Shown: one piece after another, positions 1 to 7,505 of the stretch
How the letters are laid out: the number at the start of each line of letters is the position of its first letter
How positions within the stretch are numbered: the first letter of the stretch is position 1
Assembly (NCBI RefSeq): GCF_000308615.1
Contig: NZ_BAGB01000174.1
Span: 62,001-126,000, forward strand
Direction of reading: 5' to 3'
DNA from: Nocardia jiangxiensis NBRC 101359
Lineage (GTDB): Bacteria > Actinomycetota > Actinomycetes > Mycobacteriales > Mycobacteriaceae
DNA: 64,000 bases
Translations under genes and position numbers: made by a program
The notes under the pieces: generated by a model
The model's input: only the letters and a program-made list of their open reading frames with translations
Database searches by the model: none
What the model was told of the DNA's origin: nothing

Positions 1-744
1 AACATCCTGTTCAATGTGGGTTTCTATCAGTACTGCCGACGTCGCCCGGAGGCGGCGCGCAAATTGCTGACCGGCCTGACCACGCGCATTCTCAAGGACG
101 AGACGCTGGTGGCCGAACATTTCACCCCCAATTACAACCCGTGGGATCAGCGCCTGTGCGCGGTGCCGGACGCCGATTTCTTCAAGTCGATGCGCAAGGG
201 CAAGGCCGAGGTGGTCACCGACCACATCGACACCTTCGTGCCCGAGGGGATCGCGTTGAAGTCCGGCCGGGTGCTCGAAGCCGACGTCGTGGTCTCGGCC
301 ACCGGATTGAAACTGCTTGCGTTCGGCGGTATTTCGCTGGTCGTGGACGGCACGCCGATCAACCTGTCCGAGCAGTTCGTCTGGCAGGGTGCGATGCTCA
401 CCGGCGTGCCGAACTTCGCGGTGTGCATCGGCTACACGAACGCCTCGTGGACCCTGCGTGCCGACCTGACCTCGCGTCTGGTCTGTAAGGTGCTGGCGCA
501 CATGGATCGTCGCGGCTATCCGGCCGTCGTCCCGCAGCCGCACGGACACCTGGACGAGCATCCTCTCCTGGACCTGGCCGCCGGTTACATCCAACGTTCC
601 ATCGGCGATTTCCCCCGTCAGGGCAGCCGCCACCCCTGGAAGGTCCGGCAGAACTACCTGCTGGATTCGGCCACCACGATGCGCACCAATCTGGACAAGA
701 CGCTCGAGCCGGTGCGTCCCGCACCGGTGCTGCAGCGGGCCTGA
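1..744 (+). CDS. flavin-containing monooxygenase, C-terminal part (5' end outside window)
   Basis: The frame is open from the first base, so these 247 codons are the end of a larger gene. The sequence YNPWDQRLCAVPDADFF followed by a conserved ADVVVSATGL stretch is characteristic of Baeyer-Villiger/EthA-type flavin monooxygenases, in which FAD and NADPH activate O2 to oxygenate ketones, sulfides or thioamides. The ATGL motif normally closes the second dinucleotide-binding fold; the GxGxxG motifs would lie upstream of the window. The C-terminus (RHPWKVRQNYLLD) also fits the family. A GTG at 16 could be read as a start but would remove every nucleotide-binding motif, so it is not the true start. 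It converges on the SDR gene behind a shared hairpin terminator. The substrate cannot be told. Confidence 0.85.
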   Translation, partial: NILFNVGFYQYCRRRPEAARKLLTGLTTRILKDETLVAEHFTPNYNPWDQRLCAVPDADFFKSMRKGKAEVVTDHIDTFVPEGIALKSGRVLEADVVVSATGLKLLAFGGISLVVDGTPINLSEQFVWQGAMLTGVPNFAVCIGYTNASWTLRADLTSRLVCKVLAHMDRRGYPAVVPQPHGHLDEHPLLDLAAGYIQRSIGDFPRQGSRHPWKVRQNYLLDSATTMRTNLDKTLEPVRPAPVLQRA

Positions 745-751
745 GCCCGGG

Positions 752-783
752 CTGCGCGCCGAGCGGGACCGCTCGGCGCGCAG
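752..783. terminator. bidirectional hairpin terminator between convergent genes
   Basis: A perfect 15-base inverted repeat (CTGCGCGCCGAGCGG at 752-766 and its complement at 769-783) is separated by only two bases. It sits between the stops of the monooxygenase (+) and the SDR (-) and can terminate both. There is no T tract, as is usual for actinobacterial hairpin terminators. Confidence 0.8.
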
Positions 784-789
784 TGGCAT

Positions 790-1518
790 TCAGGCCAGCA
801 GTAGGCCGCCGTCGACGGTCAGGATCGTTCCCGTGACGAAGCTGTTCTGCATCAGATGAAGATGGGCCGCGGCGATCTGTTCCGGTTCGCCGATCGTGCC
901 GGTCAGCGTGTGCTGCGCGAGGGTGGCGAACAGTTCCGTGCGCTGCGGTTCGGGGATGCCGTCCCACATCGGCGTGCGGACCGTACCCGACCGGATCGCG
1001 TTGACCCGGATCGGCGCGAGTTCGACGGCCAGTCCGCGGACCAGGCCCTCTGTCGCGGCCGCACTGGCGGCCGCGAGTGCCCTGCCCGGCGCCGGGCGGA
1101 CGCCGATCGTCCCGGAGGTCAGCGCGATCGAGCCACCGGGCCGGATCCGGGGCGCCGCGTACTTCACCGCGGTGATCGCGCCCCAGAGGCGGACGTCGAA
1201 CAGTGCGCGCGCGGCGGCGAGCGGGGTGTCCTGCAATCTGCCGGGAGGCGCCGCGTCACCGGCGGTGAAGACCAGGTGGTCCAGCTCGCCGACGTGTTCG
1301 AACAGCGCGATGACGTCGTCCTCGCTGTGCAGGTCCGTCACGACTCCGTCGCAGCCGTCCGGTAGTCCGGCCAGCGCTGTGTTCAGGCGCTCCTTACTGC
1401 TGGACGCGATCGTGACCGCCGCACCCGCCGCCGCCGCGGCATGGGCGGTGGCCAGTCCCATCCCCGAGCTGCCGCCGATGATGACGATCCGCTGCTCGGT
1501 GAGAGTTGACTCGGACAT
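790..1518 (-). CDS. SDR-family oxidoreductase with a degenerate catalytic motif
   Basis: A 242-residue Rossmann-fold protein. It starts IVIIGGSSGMGLATA, the glycine-rich NAD(P)-binding motif, and has VFTAGDA in place of NAG and the downstream signature VELAPIRVNAIRSGTV with GG near the C-terminus. The usual Tyr-x-x-x-Lys pair is missing: the segment GRALAAASAAATEGL has alanine at both expected positions, although a serine (LTSG) precedes it. Such members may bind cofactor without classical dehydrogenase chemistry. The start at 1518 is chosen over an upstream ATG at 1551 because AGGAGA lies just before it. It is divergent from a TetR gene across a perfect inverted repeat, so it is probably that regulator's target. 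Confidence 0.8.
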   Translation of the reverse strand: MSESTLTEQRIVIIGGSSGMGLATAHAAAAAGAAVTIASSSKERLNTALAGLPDGCDGVVTDLHSEDDVIALFEHVGELDHLVFTAGDAAPPGRLQDTPLAAARALFDVRLWGAITAVKYAAPRIRPGGSIALTSGTIGVRPAPGRALAAASAAATEGLVRGLAVELAPIRVNAIRSGTVRTPMWDGIPEPQRTELFATLAQHTLTGTIGEPEQIAAAHLHLMQNSFVTGTILTVDGGLLLA

Positions 1519-1560
1519 TGTTTCTCCTGCTCTTCGGCGATGATGTCGCACGGGCGAAGT

Positions 1561-1606
1561 GATGACTCAGAGTGTCATCGTAGCAGTGATGACACTCTGA
1601 GTCATC
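1561..1606. promoter_or_regulatory. probable TetR operator: perfect 19-bp inverted repeat
   Basis: The arm GATGACTCAGAGTGTCATC (1561-1579) is repeated exactly inverted at 1588-1606, with an 8-bp spacer. Each arm is itself a dyad, GATGAC-7-GTCATC, so the site looks like two adjacent operators for a dimer of dimers. It lies in the SDR/TetR divergent gap, just upstream of the TetR start, which suggests autoregulation and control of the SDR. Confidence 0.85.
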
Positions 1607-1623
1607 AGGTTAGGATGGTCGTC

Positions 1624-2220
1624 ATGCCGCGATGGGACCCTCTAGCCGAGGAACGGCTGCGTGCGGCCGCGCTGGAGTTGTATGCCGAGCACGGATACGA
1701 GAACGTCACCGTCGCGCAGATCACCGAGCGGGCCGGGCTGACCCGACGCACCTTCTTTCGCTACTTCGCCGACAAGCGCGATGTGCTGTTCGCGGGATCC
1801 GACCGGCTGGCCCCGGCGCTGGCCGAGGCGGTCCAGGGTGCGGACGCCGCGCTCGCACCCTTCGATGCCGTGCTGGCCGGTCTCGTGACGGTCGGCGATC
1901 TGCTGGCCGAGCGCGTCTCGTCGACTGCCGCGCAACGTCGCGCGATCGTCAAGAACAGCCCCGAACTGCGGGAACGTGAGCGGACCAAATTCGCCGCCGT
2001 GGCCGATCTGCTGGCCGACGCACTCGAACGACGTGGTGCGTCGAGTTCGGAGGCGAGTTTGCTGGCCCAGGTCGGGATCGCCATCTTCGTCGAGGCATTC
2101 GCACGCTGGGCCGATGACACGCAGTCCACCGGATTGGCGGAACTCGTGCGCGAGGTGTCGGCCGAACTCGCGGCCCATCTGGGGGCCGCTGCCCGCGCAA
2201 CGGATCCCGGCCCACGGTGA
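1624..2220 (+). CDS. TetR-family transcriptional regulator
   Basis: A 198-residue regulator. The N-terminal helix-turn-helix is clear: residues about 10-55 contain AALELYAEHGYENVTVAQIT, then AGLTRRTFFRYFADK, the typical TetR recognition helix. The rest is an all-helical ligand-binding domain with no recognisable ligand specificity. ATG 1624 is preferred because AGGTTAGG lies at the right distance; ATG 1615, three codons earlier, is possible. The large inverted repeat at 1561-1606 directly upstream is its most likely operator. The divergent SDR gene is the likely target; the effector is unknown. Confidence 0.9.
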   Translation: MPRWDPLAEERLRAAALELYAEHGYENVTVAQITERAGLTRRTFFRYFADKRDVLFAGSDRLAPALAEAVQGADAALAPFDAVLAGLVTVGDLLAERVSSTAAQRRAIVKNSPELRERERTKFAAVADLLADALERRGASSSEASLLAQVGIAIFVEAFARWADDTQSTGLAELVREVSAELAAHLGAAARATDPGPR

Positions 2221-2364
2221 TCTTCGAATTCGGTGTTGCGCGACCTGATCAATGCGGAGGCGGTCGGTCATCCTCCGACCGCGCTGTTCGGTCTCTACTG
2301 AGCTCGGGCCGAGCTCGGGCCGAATCTGCGAGCCGCCGGAGTCGGCGTGCGCTCCGACAAGTGC

Positions 2365-2958
2365 TCATGTCGGCTGGTCGGGGCGGGGGATGTCGGAGGG
2401 GAGGGGATGGTCCGGGTCGAGGGCGGGAAGTCCGTCGATACTGTGCGAATTGTCGCCGGCGATGCGGTGGGCGAACTTCTCGTCCGGCTGCCGGGCGTGG
2501 TGGGCGTCCAGGACCGGGCGTTCGCCGACGAGTTCGTAGTAGGGCACCGAATATCCGCACGCATCGGCGATGCGCTCGACCCGGATCACCACGACCGCGC
2601 GCACGCCGGGATGATCGGTGCCGAAATGCGTTCGAAGATCGGAGAATTCGGGATCGTCGGGCCGAACGACCCGGCCGGTGCCGAACAGTCGCAGAATCCT
2701 GGAGTTGCGGGTGAACGAGCAGAACATCAGGGTGATCCGGCCGTTCTCCCGGATGTGGGCGATGGTCTCCGCGCCGCTGCCGAACAGATCCAGATACGCG
2801 ACCGTGTGATCGTCCAGGATCGCGAACGTGTCCTGATATCCCTTGGGCGACAGATTGACTCGTCCGCCTTCCGACGGCGCACTGGCCACGAAGAACATCG
2901 CCTGCGCCCGAATGAACTGCCGCAGTTGATCATCCAGCCGAGAGAACTCCTTGGCCAT
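2365..2958 (-). CDS. pyridoxamine 5'-phosphate oxidase-like flavoprotein
   Basis: A 197-residue protein with the split-barrel flavin-binding pattern: FFVASAPSEGGRVNLSPKG, then TVAYLDLFGSGAETIAHI, then RITLMFCSF and LRLFGTGRVV. This order matches PNPOx-like proteins that bind FMN or F420. The C-terminal 40 residues are polar and proline-rich and are probably disordered. ATG 2958 is used rather than GTG 2964 because GGGGAAGG is too close to the GTG. It converges on the TetR gene with no clear terminator between; the gap 2221-2364 holds only a short duplication of GAGCTCGGGCC. The actual substrate is not evident. Confidence 0.8.
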   Translation of the reverse strand: MAKEFSRLDDQLRQFIRAQAMFFVASAPSEGGRVNLSPKGYQDTFAILDDHTVAYLDLFGSGAETIAHIRENGRITLMFCSFTRNSRILRLFGTGRVVRPDDPEFSDLRTHFGTDHPGVRAVVVIRVERIADACGYSVPYYELVGERPVLDAHHARQPDEKFAHRIAGDNSHSIDGLPALDPDHPLPSDIPRPDQPT

Positions 2959-3003
2959 CGGCACACCTTCCCCTCGAACCTGCGGCCAGTGTAACGACCG
3001 GCC

Positions 3004-3570
3004 TCACATCAGGCCCAGATCGATCTCCACGGGAAACGGTGCGGACGCCTTGATCACCCCGGTGAACATTTCCCCTGATCGGTACGTCCCCGTGGCCGGG
3101 TCCAGCACGTAGGTGTAGACGATCGGAACACCGGTCGCGGCCTGTTCGATTCGCCAGTAGAACCCGATACCCGCTCGGGCATACTGTTCGACCTTCACGA
3201 TCCGGTCGGTAGTTTCCGAACCCGGGGATACGACTTCGGCGACGAGCAGCACATGTTCGGGACGGGTGGGGGTGATATCGATCGTGTCTGCTCGATACAC
3301 CACGACATCCGGTCGGCGATTGTGCAGCGGCACGTCCTGGAGTCGGACATCGAAGTCGGTATCGGCGTTCCAATCCGGTCCCGCGGCGCTGTCCAGCGAA
3401 TTCGCTAGAATCCTGGCAAGGCGATTGTGGCGTTTGGAAGCGCTGGGGCTCACGACGACCATCCCGTCCACGATCTCGATCCCCGCACTCTGCTCCTCGG
3501 ACCAGGATTCGTATTGCTCCACCGTGATCTGCTCGTGCATCCACGCGGGTGTTATCGACTGCACAGCCAT
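3004..3570 (-). CDS. Uma2-family (DUF820) restriction-endonuclease-fold protein
   Basis: A 188-residue protein with the Uma2/DUF820 layout: an N-terminal helical segment (ITVEQYESWSEEQ), GIEIVDGMVVVSPSAS, a conserved RHN, then RRPDVVVYR and LLVAEVVSPGSE. These supply the E, PD and E-V-x-S residues of the PD-(D/E)xK nuclease fold. The family is abundant in actinobacteria and cyanobacteria and its cellular role is unsettled. ATG 3570 has GAGGAG seven bases upstream; the open frame continues further 5' but that stretch lacks protein-like composition. It lies as a single gene with its 5' end facing a 0.5-kb non-coding gap. Confidence 0.85.
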   Translation of the reverse strand: MAVQSITPAWMHEQITVEQYESWSEEQSAGIEIVDGMVVVSPSASKRHNRLARILANSLDSAAGPDWNADTDFDVRLQDVPLHNRRPDVVVYRADTIDITPTRPEHVLLVAEVVSPGSETTDRIVKVEQYARAGIGFYWRIEQAATGVPIVYTYVLDPATGTYRSGEMFTGVIKASAPFPVEIDLGLM

Positions 3571-4087
3571 AGCGCTCCTCCCGGCCATCCGTCGGGCGGG
3601 CCCGATCCCGCTGAACGCAGTGTACTTCCCGGATCGCGGTCGAAGACGCGCCGCGCGAGGATGTCCGAGGTCTCCGGCACGTTGCGGCTCAGGCTGATTG
3701 CTGGATGCGGATGATGCTGTCCGCGGGATTGCGGAAGGTGCGGTCACGGACGCTGTAGGGGTGGTCGGTGAGGTCCCGGAGGACGGAGACTCGGCGGAAT
3801 TCGACTCCGGAAGGAATGGATTCTCGCCGGACCGCGATTGTCGAGTTGTTCCCGGCGGTATCGTGTATTCCGATACGGACTCGTTCGTGAGGATATTCAC
3901 TGTGGTGTGCCGTTCCGGCAGAAGGAATCTGGCGCGATACCGCTCGCGGGCGACGTTGTCGCAGGTCGCGCTCGTGTGGACCGGGTCGGAAGTTAGGGTT
4001 GTAAAACCTTGGTGTGCAATGGGTTACCTCATTTCGGCTAGCCTTCCATTGCTGGAATGAAGTGCGGGAAATGGTTACCGTTATTTC
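3571..4087. other. intergenic, no supported gene
   Basis: This 517-base gap separates the divergent Uma2 and VIT genes and is less GC-rich than its surroundings. I see no convincing gene. A minus-strand frame at about 3689-3900 has a somewhat protein-like composition but no start with a ribosome site and no recognisable family, so it may be a decayed remnant. Promoters for both neighbours must lie here. Confidence 0.4.
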
Positions 4088-4831
4088 GTGCTGAGAGATG
4101 AGGCAGTGCTGGACGAGCGGGTTGTGGTTGCGCCGGTGGCGCATCCGGAACCACACGGTATCGGGTTGGCCGCGCGGTTGAATTGGCTTCGGGCGGGAGT
4201 TCTGGGAGCCAATGACGGAATTGTTTCCGTGGCGGGGATCGTCGTGGGTGTGGCGGCGGCCACGGCCACCCGGTCGACAATTCTGACCGCGGGGATCGCG
4301 GGGCTGGCGGCGGGGGCGGTATCGATGGCGCTCGGGGAATACGTGTCGGTGAGTACCCAGCGCGACAGTGAGCGAGCGATCCTCGAGGTGGAGCGGCGCG
4401 AACTCGTCGAACAGCCGGAGGCGGAACTGGCCGAACTGGCCGCGATCTACGAAGGCAAGGGCCTCTCGCCGGCGACTGCGTGGAAGGTGGCCGAGGAACT
4501 CACCGAGAACGACGCCTTCACCGCACACGCCGAAGCCGAACTGGGGATCGACCCGACCGACCTGACCGATCCCCGGCATGCCGCGTTCTCCTCGGCACTG
4601 TCGTTCACCCTCGGCGCACTGCTGCCGCTACTGGCGATCCTCACCCCGACGGCGATTCGCGTCCCGGTGACGGTGGTCGCCGTGCTGGTGGCGCTCGCGC
4701 TCACCGGGGCACTGGGTGCGCGGCTCGGGCAGGCTCCCGTGCTGCGAGCCACGGTGCGGGTACTGCTCGGCGGCGCGCTGGCGATGGCGAGTACCTACCT
4801 GATCGGCCATCTGGTCGGCCTCGCCATCTGA
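4088..4831 (+). CDS. VIT/CCC1-family Fe2+/Mn2+ transporter
   Basis: A 247-residue membrane protein. It has the VIT1 pattern: NWLRAGVLGANDGIVSVAGI, then AAGAVSMALGEYVSVSTQRD, which carries the metal-binding Met/Glu residues of the first transport helices, then a cytoplasmic helical domain rich in Glu (RRELVEQPEAELAEL) and three C-terminal transmembrane segments. The family exports iron or manganese from the cytosol in exchange for protons, protecting against metal excess. The GTG start at 4088 has only a weak ribosome site (GGGAA); GTG 4106 is an alternative. It ends 16 bp from the convergent desaturase gene. No metal-regulator gene is adjacent. Confidence 0.88.
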   Translation: MLRDEAVLDERVVVAPVAHPEPHGIGLAARLNWLRAGVLGANDGIVSVAGIVVGVAAATATRSTILTAGIAGLAAGAVSMALGEYVSVSTQRDSERAILEVERRELVEQPEAELAELAAIYEGKGLSPATAWKVAEELTENDAFTAHAEAELGIDPTDLTDPRHAAFSSALSFTLGALLPLLAILTPTAIRVPVTVVAVLVALALTGALGARLGQAPVLRATVRVLLGGALAMASTYLIGHLVGLAI

Positions 4832-4847
4832 CCTGGGGGCCCGGCGA

Positions 4848-5843
4848 TCACACCTCGGCCGGGATCCGGTCCCGCTTGCGCGCCTCGCGCGCGAGCGACC
4901 GATCCCGCTGTTCCTCGAACCGCAGACAATCGGCCTGCAACTTCTGCAGGAATTCCCCGAGCTCATTGCGGATTCGATCCCCGCGCGGCCCGAAATCGTT
5001 GCGCTCGAACACATTCCACTTGCGCAGCACCGGCATCACCACCTCTTCGAGGTGCTGGCGCAGATCGTAGATGCCGTGCTTGGCCATCAGCACGCCGTTG
5101 CGCCGCCAGTCCGGCATGCCCGCGCCGGGCATCTGGAAGTTGCACACGATCTCGGTGATCGCCTCGAGCGCCTGATCCGGCGAAAGGTCCAGCGCCGCAC
5201 CGCACATGTTGCGGTAGAAGATCATGTGCAGATTCTCGTCCGCGGCGATGCGCTGCAGCATGCGGTCGGCGATCGGGTCGTCGCACGCCTTGCCGGTGTT
5301 CCGGTGTGAGACGCGGGTGGCCAGCTCCTGGAAGGTCACATAGGCGACCGAATGCAGGAACCCGCGGTCGCTGACCTGCTCGACGGTTCCGCCGCCCTCC
5401 CGGATCATCTTCACCGGGTTGTACCCCTGGGTCATATGCGTCATCCGAGCCTGTTCCAGCGCAACGGGATCCACCGCCCGGGTGACCACCAGATAGTCCC
5501 GGATGACGATGCCGTGCCGGTTCTCCTCCGCGGTCCAGCGGCCGACCCAGGTCCCCCAGGCCCCGTCCTTGGAGAAGTTCTCCGAGATCTCGCGGTGGTA
5601 GGAGGGCAGGTTGTCCTCGGTGAGCAGATTGGTGATCATCGCCGCCTTGGCGATCTCGCTCAGTGTCGACTGCGCCGGGTCCCAGTCCTGCCCGTCCATG
5701 GCGGCGAAGTTGCGCCCCGCGTCCCAGGGCACGTAGTCGTGCGGGTGCCACGCCTTGGCCATGGATAGATGCCGGTCGACGTTCTGTTCGGCGACGGGTT
5801 CCAACTCCATGAGCAGTTCGAGCTGTGTGAGGTTCCTGGCCAC
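4848..5843 (-). CDS. desA: acyl-ACP desaturase, DesA1/DesA2 type
   Basis: A 331-residue soluble diiron desaturase closely resembling mycobacterial DesA1: TEDNLPSYHREI, GRWTAEENRHG, FQELATRVSHRNTGKA and AADENLHMIFYR. The last three contain the Glu and E-x-x-H iron ligands. These enzymes insert a double bond into ACP-bound acyl chains, in mycobacteria chains destined for mycolic acids. GTG 5843 is chosen because GGAGGAAGGG lies seven bases upstream and family members begin at about this point; the frame extends to 5942 without homology. It is divergent from the kasA-like gene across 314 bp, forming a lipid-synthesis block with it and the acyl-AMP ligase. Confidence 0.93.
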   Translation of the reverse strand: MARNLTQLELLMELEPVAEQNVDRHLSMAKAWHPHDYVPWDAGRNFAAMDGQDWDPAQSTLSEIAKAAMITNLLTEDNLPSYHREISENFSKDGAWGTWVGRWTAEENRHGIVIRDYLVVTRAVDPVALEQARMTHMTQGYNPVKMIREGGGTVEQVSDRGFLHSVAYVTFQELATRVSHRNTGKACDDPIADRMLQRIAADENLHMIFYRNMCGAALDLSPDQALEAITEIVCNFQMPGAGMPDWRRNGVLMAKHGIYDLRQHLEEVVMPVLRKWNVFERNDFGPRGDRIRNELGEFLQKLQADCLRFEEQRDRSLAREARKRDRIPAEV

Positions 5844-6157
5844 GATGAAGCCCTTCCTCCAAGTCGGATCGGCGAGTGGGACGGTGCGCGAAGAAACCGG
5901 TAGAGTGCAATAGCGATCGGATAGCTGCGCATCACACGGCAACCCCGATCGGTTCCGCCCCCGATAATGTAGTCCGACCCAGCCGGGCGCTCGAGGGCAG
6001 GAGGGTGCGTCGCGTTAAAGAGGACAAAACTCCTGCTGAAGGTATGCTCGATCCCCGGCGCCCTGCCGAGCCGGCTGTCGTGCCTGCCGTTGTCGGTGCT
6101 CCAACGTTTCTCACCAGGTGTATTCGCCGAAGGATTGCCGTTGAAAGCGAGTCGAGC
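5844..6157. promoter_or_regulatory. divergent control region of desA and the kasA-like gene
   Basis: This 314-base gap must hold the promoters of both genes. I see no perfect operator-length inverted repeat. A sequence CGATAATGTAG near 5963 could serve as a -10 region, but this is weak. The joint position suggests co-regulation of chain elongation and desaturation. Confidence 0.35.
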
Positions 6158-7402
6158 ATGACGAGTGTGAGCAGTAAGGGTTTTCCCAGTGTGGTCGTCA
6201 CCAGCATGGCGGCGACCACGTCGATCGCCGGTGATGTGGATTCCACCTGGAAGGGACTGCTCAACGGCGAGAGCGGGATCGATGTCCTGGACGACGAGTT
6301 CATCGAGCAGTTCGAACTTCCGGTGCGCATCGGCGGCCATCTGAAGGCCAAGCCGGAGGAATCGCTCCGCTGCGAGGAGGCTCGGCGGCTGTCCTACGTG
6401 GAGCAGATGGCGCTGGTGCTGGGGCGTGAGGTCTGGCGCAACGCGGGCAGTCCCGAGGTGGACCCGCAGCGGCTCGGGGTGTCGATGGGCACCGGAATCG
6501 GCGGCGTGGAGATCTACATCGATGTGACCAACCGGATGGCTCGCGGCGGCTATCGCAAGGTCTCGCCGCTGGCCGTGCAGCAGATCATGCCGAACGGCGC
6601 GGGTGCGGTCGTGGGACTGGAGGTGGGCGCGAAAGCCGGTGTTTCGACGGTGGTTTCGGCCTGTTCGTCCGGTTCGGAGGCGATCGCCAACGCCTGGAAG
6701 ACGATCGTGATGGGCGATGCGGACGTGGTCGTCACCGGCGGGGTGGAAGGTTCCATCCAGGCCGTCCCGATCGCCGCGTTCACCATGATGCGCGCCATGA
6801 GCACCCGCAACGACGAGCCCAAACGCGCCTCCCGCCCGTTCGACAAGGACCGCGACGGATTCGTCTTCGGCGAGGCCGGGGCGATGATGGTGCTCGAGAC
6901 CGAGGAACACGCCCGTGCCCGCGGCGCGAAGATCCACGCGCGCCTGATGGGAGCGGGAGTCACCTCCGACGGTTTCCACCTGGTCGCCCCGGATCTCGAG
7001 GGCAAGGGCGCCGCGCGGGCGATCAAGCGGGCCATCGAGACCGCCGGTTTGTCGAAAGACGATGTGACACATGTGAATGCGCACGCCACCGCGACCTCGG
7101 TCGGCGACACCGCCGAGGCGCTGGCGATCAACTCCGCGATCGGCAACCACGCCTCGGTCTACGCGCCCAAATCCGCGCTGGGACATTCGATCGGCGCGGT
7201 CGGAGCGCTGGAATCCGTACTCACGGTGCTCAGCATCCGCGACGGCGTCGTGCCGCCGACGCTCAATCTCGACAACAAGGATCCGGAGATCGACCTGGAC
7301 GTCGTGACCGGACAGGCCCGCAGTGCCCGGATCGATTACGCGGTGAAGAACTCCTTCGGCTTCGGCGGCCACAACGTGTCGCTGGCATTCGGCCGGTACT
7401 GA
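6158..7402 (+). CDS. kasA: 3-oxoacyl-ACP synthase, KasA/KasB type (FAS-II elongation)
   Basis: A 414-residue beta-ketoacyl synthase. It starts GFPSVVVTSMAATTS, like mycobacterial KasA, and carries the full catalytic set: Cys169 in VSACSSGSEA, His309 in HVNAHATATSVGD, Lys338 and His343 in APKSALGHSIGAVG, and the C-terminal NSFGFGGHN. It condenses malonyl-ACP with a growing acyl chain in FAS-II, lengthening meromycolate precursors. Features of KasA (the active-site string) and KasB (ELPVRIGGHL) are mixed, so assignment to one is uncertain. ATG 6158 matches the family start; the upstream frame lacks homology. It stands apart from the usual fabD-acpM-kasA-kasB operon and precedes a FadD32-like gene, suggesting a paralog for a specialised chain. 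Confidence 0.92.
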   Translation: MTSVSSKGFPSVVVTSMAATTSIAGDVDSTWKGLLNGESGIDVLDDEFIEQFELPVRIGGHLKAKPEESLRCEEARRLSYVEQMALVLGREVWRNAGSPEVDPQRLGVSMGTGIGGVEIYIDVTNRMARGGYRKVSPLAVQQIMPNGAGAVVGLEVGAKAGVSTVVSACSSGSEAIANAWKTIVMGDADVVVTGGVEGSIQAVPIAAFTMMRAMSTRNDEPKRASRPFDKDRDGFVFGEAGAMMVLETEEHARARGAKIHARLMGAGVTSDGFHLVAPDLEGKGAARAIKRAIETAGLSKDDVTHVNAHATATSVGDTAEALAINSAIGNHASVYAPKSALGHSIGAVGALESVLTVLSIRDGVVPPTLNLDNKDPEIDLDVVTGQARSARIDYAVKNSFGFGGHNVSLAFGRY

Positions 7403-7505
7403 GCCGGAACCGTCGAAGCTCCTGCTACTGTTCGGGCTTCGCGGTGTCGATCTGTGTTCGATTGTCATCGCACGTCCGCTGGGCGTGCGTGAAAAAGGAT
7501 AGGGA

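Noticed and set aside
3689..3900. Possible short minus-strand gene between Uma2 and VIT
   Set aside because: The string looks slightly protein-like, but there is no start with a ribosome site and no family match, so it is noted only as a possible remnant.
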